Assembly: GCF_020905295.1 (NCBI RefSeq)
Contig: NZ_JAJJMM010000001.1
Coordinates: 2,542,001 to 2,606,000, forward strand
Source: Flavobacterium piscisymbiosum
Lineage (GTDB): Bacteria > Bacteroidota > Bacteroidia > Flavobacteriales > Flavobacteriaceae
DNA length: 64,000 bases
Direction of reading: 5' to 3'
Below are positions 7,859 through 16,458 of this stretch, one piece after another. The notes beneath the pieces are model-generated. The model was not told the origin of the DNA, made no database searches, and saw nothing but the letters and a program-made list of their open reading frames with translations. Within the stretch, counting starts at the first letter, position 1. Each line of letters begins with the position of its first letter. A program made the position numbers and the translations under genes.

Positions 7859-10159
7859 TTGAAAAAAAATAATAAAATAGTTTTTAGCTTTTTCGCATTA
7901 CTTGCATTTGTGCCTATTAATGCACAAAGTGTAGCGGTTTGCGAAACCAAACTTCCTGTAGAATGGGTAAATCCTTTGATAGGCACAGATTCTGATTACG
8001 GCATCTCCAACGGAAATACTTATCCTGCGATTGCAATGCCTTGGGGAATGAATTTCTGGACGCCTCAAACCGGTAAAATGGGCGATGGATGGGCGTATAC
8101 CTATAAATCAAACAGAATAAAAGGTTTCAAACAAACACATCAGCCTTCGCCGTGGATGAACGATTACGGTCAGTTTTCGATAATGCCGGTTACAGGTGAA
8201 TTAAAATTTAAGGAAGAAGAGAGACAAAGCTGGTTTTCTCATAAAGCAGAAATCGTTACGCCTTATTATTACAGCGTTTATCTGGCAGATCATAATGTTA
8301 CAACCGAAATTACGCCAACAGAAAGAGCAGCGAGATTTAGATTTACATTTCCCGAAACAGATAAAGCGTACATTGTTATTGATGCTTTTGATAAAGGATC
8401 TTACGTAAAAATAATTCCTTCTGAAAGAAAAATTATCGGGTATACTACAAAAAACAGTGGAGGTGTTCCGCTTAATTTCAAAAATTATTTTGTGATCATT
8501 TTCGATAAAGAATTGAAGTTAAATTCGACCTTCAACGGAGATGTTTTAGGAAATGCACTTGAAATGCAGGCAGATCACGCCGGCGCGGTAATTGGCTTTA
8601 AAACAAAAGCAGGCGAACAAGTAAACGCTCAGGTAGCTTCGTCATTTATAAGCTATGAACAAGCAGAAAGAAATCTCAAAGAAATAGGAAAAGACAACTT
8701 TGATGAACTTAAAGAAAAAGGAAAAGAAACCTGGAACAAAGAATTAAGCCGAATAAAAGTAGAAGGCGGAACAAACGACCAAATGGGAACTTTTTATTCC
8801 TGTTTGTACAGATCACTTCTTTTTCCGAGAAAGTTTTTTGAGTTCGACAAGAATAAAAAACCAGTTCATTACAGTCCTTACAACGGAAAAGTTTTGCCGG
8901 GTTATATGTTCGTAGATACTGGTTTCTGGGATACTTTTAGAGCTTTGTATCCATTTTTAAATTTAATGTATCCGGAATTAAATGCGCAAATGCAGGAAGG
9001 ACTTTCTAATGCATTCAATGAAAGCGGATGGTTGCCGGAATGGTCGAGCCCGGGATTACGTGATATTATGGTGGGAAATAATTCGGCATCAATTGTATCC
9101 GAAGCGTATTTAAAAAGCGGAAAAGGAAATAAATACGACATCGAAAATTTATACAAAGCCGTAATTCATGGCGCTAATAATGCAGGGCCATTAAAAGCCG
9201 TAGGTCGCGCAGCAGCAGATTCATACAATACATTAGGTTATGTGCCGCATGATGTTGTAAACGAAAGTGCCGCCAGAACATTAGAATATGCCTATGATGA
9301 TTTTGCGATTTATCAATTGGCGAAAGCCTTAAACAAACCGCAGTCAGAAATTGATTTATATAAAAAGCGAAGTCTCAATTATAAAAACCTTTTTGATCCG
9401 AAATACAATTTGATGCACCCAAAAAACAGTGACGGAAAATTCATGGAACCTTTTGATCCTTTTCAATGGTTTAACGGATTTACCGAAGGAAACAGCTGGC
9501 ATTATTCATGGTCTGTTTTTCACGATATACAAGGTTTAATTGATTTGATGGGAGGAAATCAGTCATTTGTTTCCCAATTGGATAAAGTATTTTCGTCGCC
9601 TCCAATTTTTGCCACTTCAAATTTCACAGGAGGAGTGATTCACGAAATGCGGGAAATGCAAATTGCCAATATGGGGCAATATGCACACGGAAATCAGCCA
9701 ATTCAGCACATGATTTATCTGTATAATTATGCCGCAGAACCCTGGAAAGCGCAATATTGGGTAAGAGAAACGATGAACAGAATGTATCATGCAACACCAG
9801 ATGGATATTGTGGCGATGAAGATAACGGACAAACTTCGGCCTGGTATGTATTTTCTGCCTTAGGTTTTTATCCCGTTACTCCGGCCTCAGACCAATATGT
9901 TGTGGGAGCACCATTGTTTAAAAAAGTAACAATTGAATTGCAGAACGGAAATAAAGTAGAAATTAATGCTCCGGACAACAGTGATCAAAACAGATATATC
10001 AAAGAGATGAAATGGAATGGAAAAACGTATTCAAAAAACTGGATCAGCCATGCTGAATTGATGAACGGTGCAACATTAGATTTTGATATGTCGACAACAC
10101 CAGATCTTAAAAGAGGAACCGGAAAAGAAGATGTTCCGTACTCATTAACAAACGAATAA
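7859..10159 (+). CDS. GH92 exo-alpha-mannosidase (alpha-1,2-type signature), TTG start
   Basis: GH92 enzymes are calcium-dependent inverting exo-alpha-mannosidases acting in the periplasm. This protein has 766 residues with a signal peptide (MKKNNKIVFSFFALLAFVPINAQ). The only start that keeps the signal peptide is TTG at 7859, three bases after the GH2 stop. Family motifs are WVNPLIGT, NTYPAIAMPWGMN, EGNSWHY (putative general acid Glu543), QYAHGNQP and GDEDNGQTSAWYVFSALGFYPV (Asp653 and Asp655 as the base pair). His595-Glu596 in GVIHEMREM matches the His-Glu pair that structural work on B. thetaiotaomicron Bt3990 linked to alpha-1,2 specificity (from memory). The linkage is therefore an inference, while the family is secure. 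Confidence 0.93.
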   Translation: MKKNNKIVFSFFALLAFVPINAQSVAVCETKLPVEWVNPLIGTDSDYGISNGNTYPAIAMPWGMNFWTPQTGKMGDGWAYTYKSNRIKGFKQTHQPSPWMNDYGQFSIMPVTGELKFKEEERQSWFSHKAEIVTPYYYSVYLADHNVTTEITPTERAARFRFTFPETDKAYIVIDAFDKGSYVKIIPSERKIIGYTTKNSGGVPLNFKNYFVIIFDKELKLNSTFNGDVLGNALEMQADHAGAVIGFKTKAGEQVNAQVASSFISYEQAERNLKEIGKDNFDELKEKGKETWNKELSRIKVEGGTNDQMGTFYSCLYRSLLFPRKFFEFDKNKKPVHYSPYNGKVLPGYMFVDTGFWDTFRALYPFLNLMYPELNAQMQEGLSNAFNESGWLPEWSSPGLRDIMVGNNSASIVSEAYLKSGKGNKYDIENLYKAVIHGANNAGPLKAVGRAAADSYNTLGYVPHDVVNESAARTLEYAYDDFAIYQLAKALNKPQSEIDLYKKRSLNYKNLFDPKYNLMHPKNSDGKFMEPFDPFQWFNGFTEGNSWHYSWSVFHDIQGLIDLMGGNQSFVSQLDKVFSSPPIFATSNFTGGVIHEMREMQIANMGQYAHGNQPIQHMIYLYNYAAEPWKAQYWVRETMNRMYHATPDGYCGDEDNGQTSAWYVFSALGFYPVTPASDQYVVGAPLFKKVTIELQNGNKVEINAPDNSDQNRYIKEMKWNGKTYSKNWISHAELMNGATLDFDMSTTPDLKRGTGKEDVPYSLTNE

Positions 10160-10169
10160 TTTTAATTAA

Positions 10170-10314
10170 ACACATAGAAACATAGATTTTATATTTAGAA
10201 AAAGTAAATCAAAAAGAAACTCTTTTCTTCACACATAGTCCCGATAGCTATCGGGATTAGTTAATGCAAGTGAAACGCCTTTTTTAAGTTCAATAATTCT
10301 ATGTTCCTATGTGT
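10170..10314. repeat. MITE-like intergenic inverted-repeat element (copy 1)
   Basis: Seventeen-base arms at 10170-10186 and 10298-10314 are inverted copies with one mismatch (ACACATAGAAACATAGA on the left). They enclose about 110 bp without a gene, including a perfect 18-bp palindrome TCCCGATAGCTATCGGGA at 10239-10256. This is the whole content of the gap between the GH92 and GH125 genes. The form resembles small non-autonomous repeats that I know to be scattered in Flavobacterium genomes; the central hairpin could also terminate transcription. Confidence 0.6.
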
Positions 10315-10407
10315 TAAAAGAATTGCACCCAGCGGGTTAATTTAATTAAGAAATAATAAACAAATATTAAAGGGAATTTGCCTTTACAATTTTAAAATAT
10401 ACTACAA

Positions 10408-11838
10408 ATGCAAAGAAGAAAATTTATCCAGAATGCTGCTTTATTTGGCAGTTTAGCACTTATCGATCCTATGGAAATAATTGCAGGAACTAAAATGGTA
10501 AAAGATTTCCCTATTGTAAGGGTTGCAAAAGGAAAAAGAAATTTTGAAAGTGATTTCATAGAAAAAACGATAACCGAATTTCAAAAGAATGTAAAAGATA
10601 AAGAATTAGGATGGCTGTTCAACAACTGTTTTCCTAATACGCTTGATACTACCGTAACCTATTCACAAAAAAACGGAAGACCGGATACTTATGTAATCAC
10701 GGGAGATATTGATGCCATGTGGCTCAGAGACAGTTCTGCTCAGGTATGGCCGTATATGGCTTTTGCCGGTAAAGACACAAAATTAAAAAACCTGATTGCA
10801 GGTGTTATCAACAGGCAAACAGAATATATATTGAAAGATCCGTATGCGAATGCATTTTACAACGATCCGAATAAAAAAGGAGAGTGGACAACAGATCATA
10901 CCGATATGAAACCCGGAGTTCACGAAAGAAAATACGAAATAGATTCCTTGTGCTACCCAATAAGACTGGCCTATAACTATTGGAAAAATACCGGAGATAC
11001 TTCTCCGTTTGATGAAAATTGGGTAAAAGCAATAAAAGCCACATTAAAAGTATTCAAAGACCAGCAGCAAAAAGACGGTTACAATCCTTATACATTTCAA
11101 AGAACCACGCAATTTGCTACAGATACAAGACCATTAAAAGGATACGGATATCCGGTTAAACCAGTTGGTTTAGTGTGTTCGGCTTTTAGGCCAAGTGATG
11201 ATGCAACGGTTTTTTCTTTCTTAATTCCTTCCAACTTTTTTATTGTAGCGAGTATGAAACAAGCTGCAGAAATGTTGGAAACCATTAAAAAAGACAGCGC
11301 TACAGCAAAAGAATTAAGAGCTTTGGGTAACGAAGTAGAGCAGGCAATACAACAACATGCCGTGGTGAAACATCCTAAATACGGAAACATTTTTGCTTTT
11401 GAAGTAGATGGTTATGGCGGTCATTTACTTATGGATGATTCCAATGTGCCAAGTTTGCTGAGCTTACCTTATTTAGAGGCTATTGATGTGAATGATCCGA
11501 CGTATCAAAACACCAGAAAATTTGTGTTATCAGAAGATAATCCTTTTTTCTTTAAAGGAAAAGTAGCCGAAGGAGTTGGAGGACCGCACGTGGGTATGGA
11601 TATGATCTGGCCAATGTCGTTAGTAATGAGAGCTTACACAACATCAGATCAAAATGAAATAAAACAATGTATCAAAATGTTGAAAGCATCGCATGGCGCC
11701 ACCGGTTTTATGCACGAATCTTTTCATAAAGACGACGCTAAAAATTTCACAAGATCATGGTTTGCCTGGACCAATACATTATTTGGCGAATTATTGTGGG
11801 ATACGTATCAAAAACATCCAAAATTACTGGAACTATAG
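10408..11838 (+). CDS. GH125 exo-alpha-1,6-mannosidase, Tat-type signal
   Basis: GH125 enzymes remove single alpha-1,6-linked mannose from the non-reducing end, finishing backbone fragments made by GH76. The protein has 476 residues, the normal length. Conserved segments are GDIDAMWLRDSSAQVWPY, DSLCYPIRLAYNYW, GPHVGMDMIWPMS and GFMHESFHKDDAKNFTRSWFAW, which cover the (alpha/alpha)6 core and its acidic catalytic residues. The N-terminus MQRRKFIQNAALFG has a twin-arginine motif before a hydrophobic stretch, so Tat export to the periplasm is likely; the other enzymes here have Sec signals. A 248-bp gap with a repeat element lies upstream, and a GH92 gene follows after 31 bp. Confidence 0.93.
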   Translation: MQRRKFIQNAALFGSLALIDPMEIIAGTKMVKDFPIVRVAKGKRNFESDFIEKTITEFQKNVKDKELGWLFNNCFPNTLDTTVTYSQKNGRPDTYVITGDIDAMWLRDSSAQVWPYMAFAGKDTKLKNLIAGVINRQTEYILKDPYANAFYNDPNKKGEWTTDHTDMKPGVHERKYEIDSLCYPIRLAYNYWKNTGDTSPFDENWVKAIKATLKVFKDQQQKDGYNPYTFQRTTQFATDTRPLKGYGYPVKPVGLVCSAFRPSDDATVFSFLIPSNFFIVASMKQAAEMLETIKKDSATAKELRALGNEVEQAIQQHAVVKHPKYGNIFAFEVDGYGGHLLMDDSNVPSLLSLPYLEAIDVNDPTYQNTRKFVLSEDNPFFFKGKVAEGVGGPHVGMDMIWPMSLVMRAYTTSDQNEIKQCIKMLKASHGATGFMHESFHKDDAKNFTRSWFAWTNTLFGELLWDTYQKHPKLLEL

Positions 11839-11869
11839 CTATTTGTAACACGTTTTAATTCTTTATAAA

Positions 11870-14050
11870 ATGATAAAATTGAACAAGAATATCGTTCTTG
11901 CGGCCCTTTCTATGTCTATTTTTGGCTTTAATGCGGCGGCACAGAAATCCGGTGGCGGACTTGCAAAAGGAAAATATACAGCTTTGGTAAATCCGTTTAT
12001 TGGTACTGCGCCCTTATTAGATACCAAAATAATAGGCTATACACCACCTGCAGATATGCGCGTTTGGGCAGGATTGGTTTTTCCGGGCTCATCTGTACCT
12101 AATGCAATGGTACAATTAAGCCCCATGACAAAATACAGATCCGGTGCAGGATATGAGTATGAGAATACTGAGATTTTAGGATTTACCCATACCAATAAAG
12201 GACATTGGAATCTTTGTCATATTCCGCTTTTACCTGTTCCTGACGGAGCGTCATTTCCGTATAAATCATCTTTTAGTCATGATCAGGAAAAAGCAAGTCC
12301 GGCGTATTACGAAGTATATTTAAAAGATTATAATGTTGAGGTAAAACTGACTTCAACTTTGCGTTGTGGTGTTCACGAATATACTTTTAAAAATAACAAA
12401 GGCCGAAAAGTACTTTTTGATTTGGGCAAAGCCAATAACCATGTCGACGATTGGCAAATCAAACAGGAAGGCACCAATGCAGTAAGCGGTTTTCAGAGAA
12501 CCGGAGGCGAAAAAATATATTTTTATGCCACATTAAGCAGTCCGATTGAAAAATTAGATACCAAAGATATCGCAAAAAGTGGCGGATATACTTTGGTAAA
12601 TATTAAAGACGGAGATACAAAACCGGTAACGGTAAAAATAGCATTGTCTTTTGTGAGTGTAGAGAATGCAATCGAAAATCTGAAAGCAGAAGTAGGAGAT
12701 AAAAACCTCAACAAAGTTTTTGAAGAAGGAAGCACAAAGTGGGAAAACCTGCTTTCTAAAATTCAGGTAAAAGGAGGAAACGAACAACAAAATGTTATGT
12801 TTTACAGTATGTTGTACAGATCTTTTTTATGGCCGGCTTTACGAAGTGACGTAAACGGACAATTTACAGATGAAGCGGGAAAAGTTCGAAAAGAAAACTA
12901 TCACTATTACACACTTCCTTCATTATGGGATGATTACAGAAATAAATTGGTTTTGCTAAGCATTTTTTCACCCGATGAAACCAGCGATATCATTAGTTCG
13001 ATGATCAACGAAGGAGAAATTAAAGGTTTTATGCCAACATTTTTTCATGGAGATCACGCAGCATCTTTTATTGCAGGTTCTTATATGAGAGGCATCAGAA
13101 AGTATGATGTTAAAAAAGCATACGAGTTATTATTAAATAATGCGTATAAAGAAGGCGGTACAAGACCTCATATTGCAGAATATATTGCAAAAGGATATGT
13201 TCCGGAACAGGATATAAAAAATCCTGTGGTAGAAACGAAAGGAAATGCAGGAGTTACTAAAACTTTAGAATATGCTTATGATGATCATGCATTGGCATTA
13301 TTGGCCAAAGAACTAAAGGATACAGAACATTATAATGATCTGGTAAAACGTTCTAAAAATTATGCAAATGTATTTGATAAATCGACCAGTTTTATGAGAG
13401 GTAAATTGGCAGATGGTAAATGGGTAACGCCATTTAATCCTGAGTTTCCGTACTATGAATACATGTATCGTGAAGCAAATGCGTGGCAGTTATCGTTTTT
13501 TGCACCACAAGATATGCCGGGATTAGTACAACTTTACGGAGGCGCGAAACCTTTTGAAGCCAAACTGGATGAGTTTTTTACAAAACCATGGAATCCTAAT
13601 TATATAGCCTGGAATATTTCTGGTTTTATAGGACAATATTGCCACGGAAATCAGCCGGATCATGAAGCGCCGTTTTCGTATTATTTTGTAAATAAACCTG
13701 AAAAATCACAAAAAAGAATAGACGAAATATTAGAAACAATGTACGGAATTGGGTCCGAAAAACTGGCCATGTCCGGTATGGATGATGCGGGCGAAATGTC
13801 GTCCTGGTACGTGTTTGGTGCACTGGGACTTTACCCGTTATCTCCTGCCGATCCCGAATATATTGTAACGGTTCCTATTTTTAAAGAAGTGGCATGGACT
13901 ACTCCTGCAGGCAAAAAAGTAACGATCAAAAACCCAAATGGTAAAAGAAATCTGGAAACAATAAAAGTAAACGGCGCCAAGATCGACGGGTATTTTGTTT
14001 CGCACGATTTGTTTACGAATGGCGGTGAGATACAAGTAATAACCAAATAA
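11870..14050 (+). CDS. GH92 exo-alpha-mannosidase, second paralogue of different linkage type
   Basis: This 726-residue GH92 protein has a Sec signal (LAALSMSIFGFNAAAQ). The motifs are VNPFIGT, GLVFPGSSVPNAMVQLSP, EANAWQLSFF (putative acid Glu535), QYCHGNQPDHEAP and GMDDAGEMSSWYVFGALGLYPL (Asp638-Asp639). Two differences from the GH92 at 7859 stand out. The His-Glu pair tied to alpha-1,2 cleavage is replaced (AWNISGFIGQY). The first acidic residue of the D-x-D base motif is Met637. It therefore probably cleaves another linkage, such as alpha-1,3, or a modified mannoside. It is followed by a hairpin terminator, which suggests the GH97 gene may have its own promoter. Family certain, linkage inferred. 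Confidence 0.92.
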   Translation: MIKLNKNIVLAALSMSIFGFNAAAQKSGGGLAKGKYTALVNPFIGTAPLLDTKIIGYTPPADMRVWAGLVFPGSSVPNAMVQLSPMTKYRSGAGYEYENTEILGFTHTNKGHWNLCHIPLLPVPDGASFPYKSSFSHDQEKASPAYYEVYLKDYNVEVKLTSTLRCGVHEYTFKNNKGRKVLFDLGKANNHVDDWQIKQEGTNAVSGFQRTGGEKIYFYATLSSPIEKLDTKDIAKSGGYTLVNIKDGDTKPVTVKIALSFVSVENAIENLKAEVGDKNLNKVFEEGSTKWENLLSKIQVKGGNEQQNVMFYSMLYRSFLWPALRSDVNGQFTDEAGKVRKENYHYYTLPSLWDDYRNKLVLLSIFSPDETSDIISSMINEGEIKGFMPTFFHGDHAASFIAGSYMRGIRKYDVKKAYELLLNNAYKEGGTRPHIAEYIAKGYVPEQDIKNPVVETKGNAGVTKTLEYAYDDHALALLAKELKDTEHYNDLVKRSKNYANVFDKSTSFMRGKLADGKWVTPFNPEFPYYEYMYREANAWQLSFFAPQDMPGLVQLYGGAKPFEAKLDEFFTKPWNPNYIAWNISGFIGQYCHGNQPDHEAPFSYYFVNKPEKSQKRIDEILETMYGIGSEKLAMSGMDDAGEMSSWYVFGALGLYPLSPADPEYIVTVPIFKEVAWTTPAGKKVTIKNPNGKRNLETIKVNGAKIDGYFVSHDLFTNGGEIQVITK

Positions 14051-14081
14051 CAAGAATGCATTGTATAGTATAAATTAAAAT

Positions 14082-14110
14082 AACGTCCCTTTTTTGGGGA
14101 CGTTGTTTAT
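14082..14110 (+). terminator. intrinsic terminator after the second GH92 gene
   Basis: The inverted repeat AACGTCCC (14082-14089) / GGGACGTT (14097-14104) has a T-rich loop and is followed by GTTTATAT. It lies 31 bases after the GH92 stop and ends just ahead of the GH97 start at 14127. Confidence 0.65.
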
Positions 14111-14126
14111 ATAAAACCGATTTAAA

Positions 14127-16088
14127 ATGAAAACAATTAAAGTATTGATTTGCCTGTTTTTTGTACTTGGATTTTCCCACGGTTATTCTCAGCAAAAAAA
14201 GTTTGAACTCCTTTCGCCCAATGGAGCAATAAAAGCTTCGATTGCTTTAGAAGATAAAATCTATTATTCAGTAAACATTAATAACGAAGAATTAGCATCA
14301 AATAATCATTTGGCATTAATTCTGAAAAATGAAACCTTAGGACTAAATCCTAAAGTAACAGGAAGCAAAACAGGAAAAGTAAAGGAAGAAATCAAACCAG
14401 TTGTTCCGCTAAAATTTTCCTCAGTATCCAATAGTTATAATTATTTAGTATTAAATTTTAAAGGAGATTATTCAGTAGAATTTCGTGCTTTTGATGACGG
14501 AATTGCATACCGATTCATAACGGCTAAAAAAGGAGAAATTGAAGTAATAAATGAAGATTTCTCGGTTAATTTTCCAGAGGATTATCTATTGCATTTGCAA
14601 CAGCCCGGAGGTTTTAAAACCGCTTACGAAGAAGCCTATTCGCAAACAGCAGTCAAAGATTGGAAACCTTCTGATAAAATGTCTGTGCTACCTGTTTTAG
14701 TCGATTCAAAAAAACAGTACAAAATACTAATAAGCGAGTCTGATCTTTCTGATTATCCTTGTTTGTTTTTGAAAGGAACAGGAAACGGAATTACAGCTAC
14801 GTTTCCTAAAACGCCTTTAGAGTTTGGCCCTGACGGAGATAGAAGCCTTAAGATCCTTAAAGAAGCCAATTATATAGCAAAAACTAAAGGAACAAGAAGT
14901 TTTCCGTGGCGTTATTTTGTCATTACAAAAGAGGACAAACAGCTTATAGAAAACACCATGACACTGAAACTGGCTGCAAAAAGTGAACTAAAAGAAACCG
15001 CATGGATAAAACCCGGACAAGCCAGCTGGGAATGGTGGAACGGCGCTACGCCTTATGGTCCGGATGTTAATTTTTTATCAGGTTATAATTTGGATACCTA
15101 TAAATATTATATCGACTTTGCTTCAAAATTTGGCATAAAATATATCATTATGGATGAAGGCTGGGCCAATAGTACAGAAGATCCTTATTCGCCAAACCCA
15201 AATGTCAATGTTCATGAGCTGATCAAATATGGTAAAGAAAAAAATGTGGGTATCGTATTATGGCTTACATGGCTTACCGTTGATAAAAATATGAGCGTTT
15301 TCAAGACCTTTAAAGAATGGGGAATTGCAGGGGTAAAAATTGATTTCATGGATCGCAGTGATCAGGTAATGGTAAATTATTATGAAAATGTAGCCAAAGA
15401 AGCAGCAAAACATCAAATATTGGTAGATTTTCACGGCGCGTTTAAACCTGCGGGATTAGAGTATAAATATCCTAATTTAATATCGTACGAAGGGGTAAAA
15501 GGAATGGAACAAATGGACGGTTGTAAACCGGATAACAGTTTGTATCTTCCATTTATGCGTAATGCAGTTGGCCCAATGGATTATACGCCTGGCGCCATGA
15601 TTAGCATGCAGCCTGAAGTTTACAGATCCGAAAGACCAAATTCTGCAAGTATAGGTACAAGAGCTTATCAGCTTGCTTTGTTTGTGGTTTTTGAAAGCGG
15701 TTTACAAATGCTTGCTGATAATCCAACCAATTACTATCGCGAGAAAGAATCTACTGATTTTATAACTTCGGTACCTACAACCTGGGATGAAACCAAAGCA
15801 TTAGAAGCAAAAGCAGGACAATATGCCATTGTTGCAAAAAGAAAAGGTACGAAATGGTTTATTGGCGGAATTACTAATAATGCCGAAAAACAAAGGAATT
15901 TCAAACTGAATTTAGACTTTTTAAAAGCAGGAAAATTATATAAAGTGACTTCATTCGAAGACGGCATCAACGCAGGATATCAGGCAATGGATTATAGAAA
16001 AAAGAATTTCACTGTTACCAATGCTGCTAACATCGAAGTAAAAATGGTCAAAAATGGAGGATGGGCAGCAGTTTTGGAGGAAATTTAG
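14127..16088 (+). CDS. GH97 glycoside hydrolase, retaining alpha-galactosidase type
   Basis: This 653-residue GH97 enzyme has a signal peptide (LICLFFVLGFSHGYSQ). It has the N-terminal beta-sandwich (residues ~25-280), a TIM barrel (~285-560; WEWWNGATPYGP, YIIMDEGWAN) and a C-terminal sheet. GH97 splits into inverting alpha-glucosidases (SusB) and retaining alpha-galactosidases. The retaining type uses an Asp nucleophile on strand 4, and here Asp406 in GVKIDFMDRSDQ matches it, with Glu455 in SYEGVKGME as acid/base candidate. I therefore predict alpha-galactosidase activity, removing alpha-galactose caps from the target glycan. The subtype is an inference from two residues. A hairpin lies about 70 bp after the stop. 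Confidence 0.9.
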   Translation: MKTIKVLICLFFVLGFSHGYSQQKKFELLSPNGAIKASIALEDKIYYSVNINNEELASNNHLALILKNETLGLNPKVTGSKTGKVKEEIKPVVPLKFSSVSNSYNYLVLNFKGDYSVEFRAFDDGIAYRFITAKKGEIEVINEDFSVNFPEDYLLHLQQPGGFKTAYEEAYSQTAVKDWKPSDKMSVLPVLVDSKKQYKILISESDLSDYPCLFLKGTGNGITATFPKTPLEFGPDGDRSLKILKEANYIAKTKGTRSFPWRYFVITKEDKQLIENTMTLKLAAKSELKETAWIKPGQASWEWWNGATPYGPDVNFLSGYNLDTYKYYIDFASKFGIKYIIMDEGWANSTEDPYSPNPNVNVHELIKYGKEKNVGIVLWLTWLTVDKNMSVFKTFKEWGIAGVKIDFMDRSDQVMVNYYENVAKEAAKHQILVDFHGAFKPAGLEYKYPNLISYEGVKGMEQMDGCKPDNSLYLPFMRNAVGPMDYTPGAMISMQPEVYRSERPNSASIGTRAYQLALFVVFESGLQMLADNPTNYYREKESTDFITSVPTTWDETKALEAKAGQYAIVAKRKGTKWFIGGITNNAEKQRNFKLNLDFLKAGKLYKVTSFEDGINAGYQAMDYRKKNFTVTNAANIEVKMVKNGGWAAVLEEI

Positions 16089-16154
16089 GGTTTGACGTAA
16101 TTCTTTAAAATATAATCGTTTTGTGTTTTATCCCGTATAGTTTTTTTGAATAGG

Positions 16155-16175
16155 CTCCAGCTTTAGCTGGAGTTT
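16155..16175 (+). terminator. hairpin terminator after the GH97 gene
   Basis: The perfect 7-bp stem CTCCAGC (16155-16161) / GCTGGAG (16166-16172) with loop TTTA is followed by TTTA. It is the first of three structured elements in the 370-bp gap before the GH78 gene. The stem may itself belong to a repeat family. Confidence 0.5.
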
Positions 16176-16196
16176 ATGTAAAAAGTAACGACAAAG

Positions 16197-16296
16197 TTTG
16201 TCATTCCGAACGAGGGATCTCCGCCAGTAGCTCTACCAAGATTTGTGATCTTGATTGTGGAGTTTCTCATGAAGATCCCTCGTTCGGGATGACAAA
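16197..16296. repeat. intergenic inverted-repeat element (copy 2)
   Basis: Two 24-base arms, 16197-16220 and 16273-16296, are inverted copies with one mismatch (core CCGAACGAGGGATCT). They flank a 52-bp centre that itself contains AAGATttgtgATCTT. No reading frame is present. Nearly identical arms are common between genes in Flavobacterium, from my general knowledge of these genomes, and suggest a mobile or recombinogenic repeat. Confidence 0.65.
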
Positions 16297-16316
16297 AAAA
16301 GTTCTTATGAAAACGA

Positions 16317-16403
16317 GTGCGCTAGCCCCGATAGAAGAGGAAATCCTTTTGTGTCCGCCGCGGCGGGCACAAAAGATTGGAACGGATAGCGGGATTAGCT
16401 CCT
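16317..16403. repeat. intergenic inverted-repeat element (copy 3)
   Basis: An outer imperfect repeat pairs GCTAGCCCCGATA near the left end with ATAGCGGGATTAGC near the right end. An inner hairpin pairs CTTTTGTG (16346-16353) with CACAAAAG (16368-16375) around a GC-rich core with the palindrome CCGCCGCGGCGG. The GC-rich core is unlike the surrounding AT-rich DNA. This matches a repeat type widespread in Bacteroidota genomes (recognised from general knowledge). It ends about 55 bp before the GH78 start. Confidence 0.6.
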
Positions 16404-16458
16404 AAAAAAAATGATTTGCTTTTATCAGCCAATTCAAAATATTAAAAAATAAAATATA

